From Lactifluus volemus (Eukaryota > Basidiomycota > Agaricomycetes > Russulales > Russulaceae): a DNA stretch of 64,000 nt. Every line of letters starts with the position of its first letter. Within the stretch, counting starts at the first letter, position 1. The stretch covers positions 952,288-1,016,287 of the forward strand of contig WTXI01000009.1 in assembly GCA_022376515.1 (NCBI GenBank). The letters are read 5' to 3'. Positions 21,582-34,103 of this stretch are shown here, piece by piece. The position numbers and the translations under genes are program-made. The notes beneath the pieces are model-generated. The model searched no databases. It was not told the DNA's origin and saw only the letters and a list, made by a program, of their open reading frames with translations.

Positions 21582-23994
21582 TCATACGGTCACTTTCCCT
21601 CCAAGTTCAGAATACAGAACGTCCGTGGATGCCTTCTGGAGGGAACCCCGTCGCTGATTCTTAAAATAGTTAGATACAAGGAAAGCGACATCTAGGAAGG
21701 GATCGTTTAAAGTGAGCGAAACCAGCACCCGACACGGCTGAGGTGGCAACCGGAATTGTAGAAACAGGAACTGACCGAGAGACTGCTCAAAATTCAAACG
21801 GGGATCACAGAAACTCTAAGAGAACCAAAAAGGTGGGTATGAGTAAGTGAAATGACCACACTCAAGTCCTACAAACCTGGTAGCGAAGGCCAAGCTGCTC
21901 TTCGCTAAGCTCCATGCTCCCGCCCAGGCACTCAGTCACGCTGTAGCCCTCCTCGTTGAGCTCACCTGTAAACTCTAGACTGACGCCGCCGAGCTGCGAT
22001 CCACACTCGGTGTGGATGCGGAGGCATGAAGTTAGCTCCCTGATGATAGTACCGAAGTGGCGCGTCTTCAGACCGGTCGACGATACAAGAGTGCTGAACG
22101 GTGCGTGTTATAGTTAACATTTCACGCGACATAGGTCGGGATCAGCGTATACTCACTTCCCATGCATCGGGTCGCAGACCCAGATGACAGGATGTCCGGA
22201 TTTTTGAACAGCTTTAATATGATGTGCCAGGTATGAGTCGATCTGAAGGTCGTCGTGGATTAGTCCTTGACACAGAGAAATATAAAAATAGAGTAGACCT
22301 TGTCAGCCCCGTAGCGGGTTATCAGGGTCACTCGTCCGCCGTCGTGGCTTGGATTAACAACTACGAGCCGGTTAGTGTCAACAATAACTGGACGGCAATG
22401 TTCGAGCAAAGTGCTAACTGTCGAGAAGAGAGACAAGCTCATCGACGGCCATGGAAGGCCCAACTTTGATACCGATCGGATTCCGAATTCCTCGGAAGTA
22501 CTCGACATGTGCACCATCCAGCTGCCTAGTTCTGTCCCCCACCCAGAGGAAGTGCGCGGAGATATTATAGTATTTGTCAGGTGCTGGAGTTCCGAGCTCG
22601 CGAGAGGCTGTCGAATCGGGTATAGGGTACTTCCGTGTCATGGCCTCCTCGTAGTCGAGCAATAGTCCCTCGTGACTAACACAGGGGATGCGTCAACAAC
22701 AGCCTCGCGATGAATAACAAAAGGATACCTCGTAAACAGATCAGCCTCTCCCAGGACACCGCGGCCTCCACCCCGCTCGTAGCTCTGCGCCTCTCGGCCT
22801 GAGGCCAAGCCAATCGTCCGAGTAAAATCGAGAGCATCGGCAAGACCTTCAGAAATGGATGCATATTCCGCTCTGTCCATCCATGTCAGCGCCGTAGAGC
22901 AAATGTAATCGCCTACATTACCACCCACCTCAGAGATGGCGATCGCACATGAGATAATGACCAATCCCGCGGATGGTGCAGGGAACCGAATCCGGAGGTA
23001 AGGAGACCCCTGATGTGGTTTAAAGTTGCCGTGGAGTGAAAGTATGCGCTACATTGATTCAGGAGCCGTTCGACGAAGAGAAGTATCACCGAAGAAGACT
23101 TACCTTAGTAATCTTTCGGGATCCGGCGTCCGCTCGTTGGGAGAATAGCTCATGGAAGAGTTAGGAAGGAGTACAAAGCCATACGCAGTTGCATTACCCG
23201 TTCACATTGTCGCCCCTATTGATTGTGGTTTTGCAAAAAAGAACAGAAGAAATAGATGACAAGTGCTTACCGAAAGATCATGACCTCACGACCCCCAACG
23301 TTTTCGGTCGCACTACTCCTTGGTTTAGCATACTGACCAGCAATACGTCCGATGCGAACCTGTCAAGTATCAATAAGGGGGTTACTTGTTCAAAACTGTG
23401 GCACTGAGAAGACTCACGACGGGAAGGCGGGCGCCCCAAATCAAAATGAGGGAAAATGATAGTATGAGTCCTACTTTGGCGGAAATGTTTTCCTGCGTAG
23501 GGATAACGTGAAACGCTCGATCAGGTGAGACAATGTGCGGGATTAAACAAGAGGAACGAACCTGAGTACAAGCTTCGAAGCTCTCCGCACAATCACCAGC
23601 GTGCAGAAGAAAAGCCTCATTGTTTTGTACGAGACTCAACTGGTGACGAAGTCGTTCAACCTGAAGGTAAGAATTTGGAGATTATCTCGAGTCGGTGTTG
23701 AGGAAAGGCGGTTCTAAATGCACCTCAGACGGAGTAACAAGGGGAGGCAACGCTTTGATTTTGCTTAGGACTCTGCGAAAAAAAAAATAGAATATCTGAT
23801 GAATATTGAGGAATTCTTTCGTAGGTCAGTTTTCGAACCTGGCGAGATGGGCCTTGTCCGGATATTCGACGGCCTGGAAACTTTGAGGGTTGACAAGATG
23901 GCCTGATTCCAGAAATGGTCAAAACTAAGCGCACCTGGACGGCTTTTTTGCTTTTCCATGATGCCGGGCTCCAATCATCCGAGTCGGAGACCAT
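21582..23994 (-). CDS. Type II 3-deoxy-7-phosphoheptulonate (DAHP) synthase
   Basis: About 16 short exons encode a protein of roughly 470 residues. It would condense phosphoenolpyruvate with erythrose 4-phosphate, the first step of the shikimate pathway to aromatic amino acids. The start is '[20 protein letters not shown]' at 23994. Type II landmarks appear in order: 'PLVTPSE', '[15 protein letters not shown]', '[15 protein letters not shown]', 'GDNVNG', 'RTPDPERLL', '[15 protein letters not shown]', '[20 protein letters not shown]', '[10 protein letters not shown]', '[13 protein letters not shown]', '[11 protein letters not shown]', 'LKTRHFG' and 'VTECLGGS'. These cover substrate- and metal-binding segments. 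It ends 'ELGGKVTV' at 21582. Plant-type class II enzymes are known in fungi such as Neurospora. No frame break was found. Whether it is the main housekeeping enzyme cannot be told here. Confidence 0.93.
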
Positions 23995-26596
23995 TTTCAA
24001 ATTTGGTTATTTATGAGGTGGTCTGGAGACGAAATTTTAATATTCAAGCTGGCTTGGATCGATTGAGGTGGTTGCGCTGTAACTTATAAATAACGGTTGA
24101 ACCGCATGATAACGTCAGCAGGGGAGAGGAACAAATGCATTGATGGGCTAGAAAGCTCCACAAAGATATAGCCTGTCATTAATGTGCATATACTGTACAT
24201 GACGCATGACTGCATTGACCGAGTCAACACATCTGGACAAGCTCTGAGATGGTAAGTTGAACCTACGCACAACTTACCAGGTATCGAAGTCTACAGGTAC
24301 TACTTACCTCTACACGAGCATCGTCTATTCCATGGCCCTCTGAACCCTTCTTGGCACCTGAAACCTGAGACCTGAGGCCTGAGGCCTGAGGGCCCAAACA
24401 CTATCGTTTGGATACGCGGGAAGTGAGGCGATATGGGAGGCGTGCGTGGTCGACGACCACATCCCGATGAAGCGTTCTGCATTGCATTTGCTCTGAACCC
24501 TGTACCGAGCAGGTCGGCCCACGGTACACGTCGTTTCTCCATTTCTCACATTTCTCACAGACGCAATAACTCCCATGTTGAGCAAATCTCAGGCTGACAT
24601 CATTTATTCAGGGCAATGCTATATCTTCATTTCACGTCCCTCCCCACAGCTGGGACTGCCAGCTCCCATTTCGCGGCTCAAACGCTAGCTGATTGCTCTT
24701 AAAATCACTTCTTACGCGAGTCAAAAGGTGACGACACTCAATCGTCGTGAGGCCATTAAACCAGAGGAATTCGGGGAAATAGACTTTCAAGACGTCAAAT
24801 TGTTCATCGTGGTGCACTCAGCCTATCGCAGTCTATGGTAATAACCCTTTGCCTTTAGGCGATCTTTCTATCTCCCTTAATCATTTGATGTGAACTGAAC
24901 TCCTCGACTTGCACACACGAAATGAGACTTGAGTCACCTGACAACTATGACGTAAATTCTTTATAAGGCCATTATTAAAATTATAAAGCCCTTCCCACAA
25001 GTGCCCGGAACGTGACCTAGACGGCACCAACAACCTGGCACTGCCGGACTCGGAGGCGACATTGCATAGCGGTTGTCTGTATGGAAACTACCTCAATAGC
25101 CCTCTGATCTCAATGGGTCCATTCAATGTGTTAGGCTCCATTAATGGTTGTGTCCTTCTCACTAGCATCCTCCCCTGAAGTTCCTAATGTACGTGTCGCA
25201 TGTTCAGCTGATTTGCAATTTGGACACCATCCCGAAGCCTGAAGTATAATTTCTAGCCACTTTGATGCTTCAATATTCGATACCATTTGGGATTATGTTT
25301 CACTGGCGCTCTCTGGGTTTCTACATTCATCTACCAGTCACATTCTCCGAATCAGTAACACCCTCCGTTCCGGCCCACCACCTTCATAGAGAGGGACAGA
25401 ATCACGAGGAACATTTCAGCCACACTTATTGTCTTCTTTTTTTTTAAAGGTCATATCCTTTTGCTTCCCTGTGCTTCGCACTCGTAACATCGTGCTGTTC
25501 GGGACCATACACGTTGTCAGTCTAAAATGGTGCAATGTGTTATACTTCATCGTGGTGGCATTTATTCTCTCTCGTATATAGTACGCTCCATTGGTCCACC
25601 TTGAAACTCCATGCCCTCATCGTCTCCTGAACACTTCGGACCAGACCACGCAATCGAACAATGTGGCTTGGCCCTCCGTATGGTATCTAAGCAAAGGGAG
25701 CTCGTACCTCGGGATGTGCCAACGGTACTCAACCAAGAGAAGGGAGGCTGCATAGTTTTTGTCTCCTTCGTCACGTTACTCGAAGAGGTTGGCCTGCGAC
25801 TTGGAATGCCTTCTCGAGTGCTGATACTGCATAGGAATTTCGGTTGTTCATACTCAACGATGGCCCTTTTGACATCAGCGCGGATATCTCACATAGTGGC
25901 GAGTCCTTGGGAAAGTGGCTCATTGCCCACGAACCCAAAGCATGGCATCACATATGCTGTGATTCTCTCTTCGAATTTCATGACACATGCGGTATGAGAC
26001 ATCCCACATGCTGGTAAACCTCTATAGAGCAAGCCACAGCAGATCGCCAATCCAAAATTTTGGAACCAAGTACTATTGTGATACGATTTCAATGCATTTC
26101 CAAAGTTACCGAAGGGCTGAATCAGAATGCTCTCGTTCCCATCAGAATGTCTGAACCACCTCCGAAGGATAGACCGGGTTATGTGCCGTTCGTTTTTTTT
26201 TTTTGCACTGAAACGCCTTTACTACAACGTCGATTTTATGACTTTATGCAGACCAAGCGATGACATGATGAAAAGCAAGTTTGAGCCCGTAGGGGACAGC
26301 GAATTTCTGACCTTTGTTATCTCGTTCAACTCCTCGGCTCCCCTGTCAATATTGCCTACACCACCGGTCCAATCTACGTCAGTTCAAGAACGAGGTCCAG
26401 TATTCAGTTTACGTACTAGTTTCTCCCTGCATTAAGACATGCATTTCATCACTTATAGCGTCAGCATCATCACCCTCAGAAAGTGGCTCTGAGTCTACAG
26501 GAAGCTCAGACGCCATTTCCCAGGTTTGTATTTACCAACCCATTTGGATGAGCTGACCTGAGCTGACCTCCGTTCGACGCCTGCCGCCGGTGCGTG
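23995..26596. other. 2.6 kb without a recognised gene
   Basis: Minor features only: short CCTGAG-type direct repeats at about 24355-24390, a 15-bp near-perfect palindrome (gtggtcgacgaccac) at about 24448-24462, a T run near 25436-25444 and another at about 26191-26204. Minus-strand frames at 25562-26092 contain 'MSHTACVMKFEERITAYVM' but are broken by stops and have no recognisable domain; they may be decayed coding sequence. The motif gattatgtttcactggc occurs both near 9398 and near 25290. Confidence 0.4.
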
Positions 26597-26905
26597 ATGG
26601 GATCGCACCGAAAGATGTCAGACGACGAGCTTCAAGAGGCACTTATGGAACATAGCGCGTCCCGCCTCCTTCTCCCCGCACGACTCACCCCCGGGTTCAG
26701 GGGAAAACTCTTGGTGGAGGAGTTTTGCCACCGATATAAGTTGCCAGAGGATGTTACGTCCGTGCTGACGCAGATGAAGCTCAAGGACGCGCACAGTCTT
26801 AGCAGGGTGTACCTACACGAGCTGCGAGACCACAGACTGGCTCCTCGATCTATCGATATGTTGCGACTTGCTGTCATCAGATTCTCGTCCGAGTCCGGGC
26901 CATGA
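26597..26905 (+). CDS. Small helical protein, unknown
   Basis: An open frame encodes 'MGSHRKMSDDELQEALMEHS' and then a mostly helical, charged segment including 'LLVEEFCHRYKLPEDV' and 'LRLAVIRFSSESGP'. Composition and codon pattern look coding-like. An alternative model joins an upstream Ser-rich exon ending 'SSDAISQ' (about 26452-26523) through an intron with CTGAC branch sites to 'MSDDELQ' at 26615; the phase fits but no upstream ATG was found. It sits 150 bp before the ABC transporter, on the same strand. Function unknown. Confidence 0.45.
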   Translation: MGSHRKMSDDELQEALMEHSASRLLLPARLTPGFRGKLLVEEFCHRYKLPEDVTSVLTQMKLKDAHSLSRVYLHELRDHRLAPRSIDMLRLAVIRFSSESGP

Positions 26906-27057
26906 ATGGACGGCAGGTGATATGGCACATTATATTTTATGAGTCTCCATGTTTATTATGTTGTACTTTTTATATACAATTGGATCATGTAGTACGGATT
27001 TGTCATCCACGCACATTCCGCCCGTCTTGACTTTGTGTCGTCGACAGTCACCCACTC

Positions 27058-30000
27058 ATGCTCGGGCTCAGGCTCAGGCTCAATTGCACTGCTCATAACT
27101 TTCGCGGCATTGTCGCTGCTCGTGGGACCGTATCTCGATATCCCCAACTCCAAACTCGACCCCAACCCCAACACCCCACGTTCCTTTCCCCAAACTCACA
27201 ACACATCCGTTTCTTTTTCCGAAGCTCTGTCCCCTCCGCTCCTTCACCGTCCTCGCCTACACCTTCGGCACCTTCTTCCCCATTGTTTACACGTCCCTCC
27301 ATCCTTTCTCGCCTTCTCTCCCCCCTCTCATCTAATCCCGATAGCACCCCACCCACTTCTACCTCTTTCCGCAAGATTGTCGCACTTGCCCGGCCAGAAC
27401 GTCGCCCTCTCCTAACAGCTATTGGGCTTTTGATTGTCTCTTCGTCTGTATCACTAAGCATCCCGTTCACGGTCGGAAAGCTGATAGACTATTTCACGTC
27501 TCCGAGCCCGGTAGGTTGGTCACTGCTCCGTGCGGCGATATTCAATTGGGAGGGTCTATGTCTTATTCATCCCGATTCACAGACCATCCCGTATGGCCTT
27601 TCACTCACTCAGGCGACCGCCGGTCTTCTCCTCGTGTTTACTATTGGTGGTGCTTGTAATGCGGGACGCGCTTTCCTTATTCGCATGTCCGGTGCGTTTT
27701 GCGTCCTCTCTCATAAGCATAATTTTCATCCTCGGTTCAGGTCAGCGAATCGTTGCTCGTCTGCGTGAGCGGACTTACGCTGCCACTCTTCGGCAGGAGG
27801 TCGAATTTGTGGAGCGTGGGGAAGGTGACGCCCTTAGTCGGTTAAGCGTTGACAGCAGCATCGTCGGAGAAAGGTTAATGGCCACCCGCTGGCCTGTCCT
27901 GGTATACCGTTCAAACCTTGGCTGACCAGTGTCCAAAGTGTCACGCAGAACCTTTCGGATGGCCTCCGTGCTGTAGTGATGTCCTTTGCTGGCCGTATGC
28001 ATCTCCACCTTGGTTTCTTGAGGTACATTCTGACCAGAGCGCTGTTAAGTTGGCGCAATGCTTTACATATCGTCACATCTTACAGTGCTCATGCTTGCCA
28101 TTGTCCCTCCTATCTCGCTTGGTGCAGTCAGCATCGGTTTCGTTCTATATATATATCGTATGTACTTATCGGACCTTTTTTCTCAGGTGTTCTATGGCCG
28201 GTACTTGAAGAAGCTATCTAATAAGACACAAGAAGCCCTCGGGGACATGACCAAAGTCAGAAGTTCGACCCTGTTGCTTGGAATCAATTACTGATTAATG
28301 GCGTATAGGTCGCCCAGGAAGCGTTAGCTGCCCTCCGCTCGGTGCAAGTCTTCAACGCAGCCCCGTATGAAGAGAAGAAGTTCTCTGAGCGTGTTGGACG
28401 TGTCCTGGCACTTGCCCGGCGCGAATCAATTGCCAGCGGCATATTCTTTGGTAGTACTGGGTGGAGCGGCAATGTTGCGCTCTTGGCTTTGCTAGGCTAC
28501 GGTTCGTAAGCCTTTGGACTTCCTGCTTCCGAAGGGAGTGTCTTATTTCCTCACTTAGGAGGGTCTCTCGTAAGCCATGGACAGATATCCGTAGGGGAAC
28601 TCACCAGCTTGTTGATGTATACCGTCTACGTTGGCAGTGGTCTGCAAATGATAACGTGTGTTCTCCGTAATTCTCAGCTACAATCCCTTGGCTCACCCTC
28701 TCGGACATACGCTTCAGATCTTTTTTCGTAAGCCTTCATTTGACCCTCGCTTCCACGCCCGCGAACGGCACATCCTCAGACGTCTATAATGCGTGGAATC
28801 GGCGCTGGAACGCGTATTTTCGAGCTTCTCGACAGAACGCCTGCCATTCAGCCTGGTGTGGGAGTGGTACTTGATCCAAAACGCTCGGGACCCCTTCGAT
28901 TCGAGAATATTACATTCAGCTACCCCACCCGCCGTGGAGTGAATGTCCTCAAAAATTTCAGTCTTGAGGTTAACGTTGGAGAGAATGTAGCAGTCGTGTA
29001 CGTCTTTCCTTGCGCTTTGATTTCACATATCTAAAAAGAGGTTGCTCGTAACATCGGACCAGCGGGAAAAGTGGAGGTGGCAAGTCGTCGGTGCATTCCC
29101 TCCTCCTGAGGTACTACGACCCAGTGCTGGGTAAGGTTACGTATGATGGCCAAGGTGCGTCCTATCTTGGTGGTTTGGGGAGATGGTCCCGTCTGATCTC
29201 ACATCGCAGACATTCGCGAATTCACACCAGAATCGTGGCGCAGCATCATCGGTGTTGTTCCCCAGGTACCGCCATTAAGGGCCAGTGGTACAAGGTTGCA
29301 GTCTAGTTGATGGTTCGCCCGGCTCGCAGGATCCCGTACTCTTTACAGGCACGATAGCGTCGAACATCGCCTACGGTGACGAGAACGCAACCAGGGAGGA
29401 GATTGAAGCTTCCGCCCGTGAGGCAAATTGTGAGTTCGTATGGGGTTTGCCTGACGGTTTCGACACACAGAGTGGGTAAACTCAAGCCAGTAATCCAGGG
29501 TGTCCCTTGCTAACTTGGCAACCAAACATCTTTCAGTCGGTCGTTTGAGTCTGAGTGGCGGCCAGCGCCAGCGCCTTGCCATCGCACGCGCCCTACTCAA
29601 GAAACCTGCTATCTTGGCGCTTGACGAGGCTACCAGCTCCTTGGACGCATCTGCGGAACGCCGCGTGAGTGTACATTTTGCTTTGGCTACGGGAGTGGTT
29701 GTTCAGAGGGTGAATTGGTAGGTGAACGACGCCATTGACAAGATCCTTCGTTCACATCATACGACGTGTCTATTCGTCGCACACCGCCTCTCAACAATCG
29801 CGAGGGCAGAGCGGATAGTGGTGCTGGAGGGTGCGTTATCGATAATCTACTTCCCGAATGCTACTCATGTTTCTGGTACCCCCAGATGGACATATCACGG
29901 AGACTGGAACCTACCATGAACTTGTATGCGCCCGTTGCTGATCCTTTCTCCCGACCTGATTGGTTCACTTTGCACAGATCCAGCGCGAAAACTCGCGCTT

Positions 30001-30058
30001 CCGCATACTCATGGCCGCGCAATTGAACATGGAGGGAATGAGAACGTGTCGGCGATAG
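27058..30058 (+). CDS. Mitochondrial ABC half-transporter, Mdl1/ABCB10-like
   Basis: The protein starts '[17 protein letters not shown]', an Arg-rich, acid-poor leader of mitochondrial presequence type, followed by a Ser/Pro stretch and '[20 protein letters not shown]'. One six-helix membrane domain comes next ('[15 protein letters not shown]', '[20 protein letters not shown]', '[19 protein letters not shown]'). One nucleotide-binding domain follows. It has Walker A 'GKSGGGKSS' (its first codons cross an intron), Q-loop '[12 protein letters not shown]', signature '[17 protein letters not shown]', Walker B '[13 protein letters not shown]' and the switch His in 'VAHRLSTIA'. Relatives export peptides or related compounds across the mitochondrial inner membrane. 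The last exon ends 'MRTCRR' at 30058. Splice phases checked are consistent, and it looks functional. Confidence 0.92.
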
Positions 30059-30723
30059 CAGTACCGCCTGCCAATGCTCAACGCAAAGATGATATACATC
30101 GCCGAATCGGGCAGACAGACGAGCCGCAACACAACGAGAGTCTTGATACGAGGGCCGTGTCCTAATCCGTGCGAAGAAGCTACTTCCCCACCGCTGATAG
30201 GCGTGGTTTCCCCACTGGCCGTCCGTGCGCGCAGTACTAGATTACGCCACTATCCGCCCCCATTCATGGTCACTCCCACATCTAGAGCGGTGGGTGATGC
30301 AGATGGATGGGACGCCCGTCCCTTATGAACGCTTGCATGATGACACCTAGACATAGATGTATGTAACCTAGAGTATATAACACCACACCGATCCGATAAT
30401 AGACTTACTCTACTGGCACTGCGTTGACAACACCAAACGTTCGATCCGAGCTCTTTCTCCATTATCAGAATGACATTTGGATAAGTGCGGTGTGATGGCA
30501 CTGGCAGTTTCCCTGGATGCGCCTGGCACAACGAGTACTTGCGTGGCCACTGGCAGGTCATGATGCTAAACAGAAGTTCGGAAGGATAGGAAGGCTATCG
30601 TAAGATTAGCGCCTGAAGTTCACACAAAATATCAACACGACGTCTTCGAGCCCACAAATGCAAGCTGGAAATGCAAGCTGGACTTCACGGATCTATTTAT
30701 ACTCCCAGGATATACCAACACAT
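30059..30723. other. Intergenic, nothing recognised
   Basis: This is the space between the convergent ABC gene and hydrolase 1. No coding or structural signal was seen. Confidence 0.4.
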
Positions 30724-33700
30724 TCAATGCAGGTATTGACGGGGCGCGCGCTCAAGCGCGGCTGCCCGCACTCGCGATCTGCCTCCTCGCCCCCTCTGCG
30801 TCTTCTTGAGTTTCAGGCGCTCGAGGAGGCCCTTCCTACTAGTACCGTCCATAAGCTCGAGCGCCTCAATAATGTCGCAGCGTGCGACTAGACTGCTCGG
30901 CGGTGGAAACTCATTCTCATCGAGTCCCCATGCCAGGCTCCATCCTGATCCTTCAGACGAAGCCGCCGCCGCCTCCGCCTCCTCGAGAGGGCGCTGGCGA
31001 GACTGGGAACTCTTCTGCCGCAATTTGGCGATGGCACATTCGCGGCGTGTGGTGATGTTGTTGATGTGGGTCGCAAATTTCTTTTCGTGACGCTCCGTGG
31101 CTGTGTTATATCGCGATAGCCAGATCTCCGAAAACACGCCAACAAGCTCAGGGTCCACTTGAAGCGCGGGTAGATCTTCCTCCACCTCGAGAGGTCGGAC
31201 AGCGCCGTTAATGGCCACACGCTCGCGGATCATGGTACTCTGTTGCTCTGGAGATTTCGTCTGTAGCTGTCAGTCAGGTCAGGACGAATAACGAAGCTGG
31301 ATATTGACGCTCACCCATCCTTTGTGATACACTATGGGGTTCCCGGCGAAGACGTCCGAGCCCTCCACATCACCTTCATCCCCGGCGACGCCAGGGTTGG
31401 AATCTCTATTTGATACTTTTGAGAAGTAGGAACGTCCTCTGCGGACAGAGCTAATTGCGCGCAAGGAATATTTAACCCGGGAGGACGAGCGCTCCTCAGC
31501 TCGCAATGGTGCTGCATGTCTACCCTCACCTTGCAGTGAGGGTCCAGAGGGCGAGGAAACTGCCTCCTGAGAGGCAATATTCGAAGAGGGTTGCACCTGA
31601 AACTTTTCGTCCCTAGACACGGTGGGCATATTCGTGACGTGCTTGATGAATGTTGCGATGGCTCGGTAGCAAAACTTAGCAGGGGTAGTGCCCATGAAAG
31701 CTAGCGGTATCACATGGGCAACATCTAGAAACGCGCGACATTGAGGCGAGAAAAAATGAAAATTATTGACAGAAGGGGCGTACCATCGTACACTTGGAGG
31801 TGGACTGTCGTCGACTTCATTCTTCCCTCGATGCCTTCGTATGCAGGATACAGCTTCTTCATCTCCTCTGATACGGGATACTTAGCCGGGTTCGCAGCGC
31901 GATGTGCACTATCGACCTTATTAGCCTCAAAGTGTCTACCTTTCCTCATAGCATAGTAGGACTGACATATAAAGGATTTCATCTCTGAGCACCTCCCTGT
32001 CACTAGCTATTACGAGCAATGGCGGAAGACCACCGAGATAAGCCAAGACGGGGCTGACCAGGGGGTGTTTGAGCAACCCATTCGTCGTATAAAGTTGAAT
32101 TTGACGAGTGCTCTTCGAGCCCTTTCCAGGCTGAGCGTCAGGCTGATCGGCGTTGATCACAGGTACCTCTGTTTCAGAGGACGGTTCAGGTTTGGAGTGG
32201 TCGACGCCAGGCATAGCCGCTTTGCGCAGCAAGTCGCGTACTCTAAGATGCACAGCATCAGGCGGGGGTGGCCAAAGCGGGCTTGGCTTGCATATAGTAA
32301 GACCAGTCGTAGGAACGACGTCCTACCCAAAGTGAAATGCAACATTCATACGGAGACGGATGCACAGGGAGAGGAGATGGATGCCATACCGTTTCAGTAT
32401 TGAGAAAGATACTTGGAAATGAGTGGTGAAGGTCGCACCACGGAGACACAAGAACGGCACCCGCCGGCAATGGCAGGTCGGCGTCACGAATGACCTGCAG
32501 AAGGGCCATGGCTAATCCGCCACCCGCTGAGTCGCCTCCGACGACGATATTACTAGGCTTGACAGGCCTATGCGCAGCTCCTTCCGGCGGCCGTATGAGG
32601 AAGAGGTCTAGAGAAAGAGCTGCTTCGAATGTGGTAGGCAAGAATGGGAGGATGATACGCACATGATGCGAGCAGGTCCTGAAGAGCGCAAGGGAAGGGA
32701 TATTGAGGAGCGAGCCGATAGTTTGGAGCTGGAGCATGGGCTGCGTTCAACATTGTTTCGTGAATGTGGAATACAAATTTATATTACCGAACACCCGTCC
32801 ACGTATTTTGCGCGCATAGCGCTGTAGCATGTATCTACAAATGATGAAATTTTACACAAGTCTTGGAGAGCACCCCTCACCTTTCCAGATCTACGCTCCC
32901 GAAACAGTATCCGCCTGTGAATAACGTGTCTAAAACCGGCAATTTTCATATGTTGAATGAAACTGACCTCCATGCGCCCATAGAAGACACCTCATCTGGT
33001 CCATTCCCGGGTAGTACGTCCTTGCATTTGCATCGTTCGCACACATCCGTTCGCCCCCTGGAAATGAAGAGTAAGAGCCATGCGATGAACTTCTGTTGTC
33101 GGTGAGAGGTGCGCTTTCGCTTCCCGTAGCGGCACTCGCTTCCCTCTCCCGGCGCCCCGCCTCCCGCCAATCATCCTTTTCCATAATCCACTCCGCATCA
33201 ATCCTAGGTTAAGATCAGCCCCACAAAAGGAAATTCACGTGTCCGGGACTAAAACGCACCCATGGTTCCCCGAACGGACCTGCCACCATCGCACACCCCC
33301 AACGGTCCTCTTCACTTCCCGTTCTCCCCCAAACACTTCTATGAGCACCCGTGCCGCATCCGTACAACACGATAGAGGAACGGAAAGCCGCACCACGTAT
33401 GCAGACGGCAAGGCGGGCAGACGAAGCCGCGAAAACCTTTGTAGTTCTCCTATCGTATGCCTATTATACATCGTCATCAAAACTGTGAAAAGCAGTATAG
33501 AGAATAACAGCTGACTCTGTTGTTGCGTCCATAAAATTCTGGTGTATAAATGTCATCCACGCAAGCCTGATCGAAGGAAAGGGGTAGCTCACGCGTACGA
33601 TGCTGAACGCTTCATCATACATGAGCTCTTCTCTGCGCAGCGGCACCACAGCTGCCGAGGAATTCTCTCTAGATCTTTCATTGCTGAGCTTTTTGTAGTA

Positions 33701-33772
33701 ATGGCACAAGAGTATACGCAGAAAGAGCGGCATAAAGCCAAGCGCGGTCCTCCTTGTGAGTGAGTTGGACAT
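30724..33772 (-). CDS. HSL-type alpha/beta hydrolase, array member 1
   Basis: First of three related minus-strand genes in the hormone-sensitive-lipase-like (class IV) esterase family, which hydrolyse acyl esters. It starts '[17 protein letters not shown]' with '[14 protein letters not shown]' nearby. The oxyanion motif is 'HGG|GYCFGS', split by an intron at about 32917-32970. The nucleophile Ser lies in '[19 protein letters not shown]' (about 32550-32490), the acid in '[18 protein letters not shown]' (about 32030) and the catalytic His in '[10 protein letters not shown]' (about 31715). A long C-terminal extension after the hydrolase fold begins '[16 protein letters not shown]', contains '[10 protein letters not shown]' and ends in an Arg/Lys-rich tail at 30724. 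The triad appears intact. Exon edges between the named blocks were not all resolved. Confidence 0.85.
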
Positions 33773-34103
33773 TCTCTGGTACTATGTGAACAACTCTGAT
33801 AAGTTCAAGAGAATCGTCCAAGGTGCGTATCGGAAATGATTGTGGGTCATCATCACGACGGCTTTTTATGGTGGGCCCAGGGCCCTTTCATTCGTTCGCA
33901 CTATAGAGTGGCATGGAAGGTGTTGAGAGAATTATGTAACAGACGTATTTAACACATCCAACCACATGGTCACCGTCACGGTACAGTTCTATCGAGCTGA
34001 AATCTCGCCTCCACCATTCTTTGCGATGTCAACCTTGATGTCAACGCGCCGTAGCTTTCTGGCGACCACCATCGCTGCAACGCTGCTCTTCAATGCCCCT
34101 AAA
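33773..34103. other. Short intergenic space between hydrolases 1 and 2
   Basis: It should hold the promoter of hydrolase 1 and the 3' end of hydrolase 2. A plus-strand frame at 33966-34193 is an antisense shadow of that end and I do not count it as a gene. Confidence 0.4.

Noticed and set aside
25562..26092. Minus-strand frames with 'MSHTACVMKFEERITAYVM'
   Set aside because: Stops and missing splice signals prevent a gene model. It is possibly decayed coding sequence, too weak to list as a feature.
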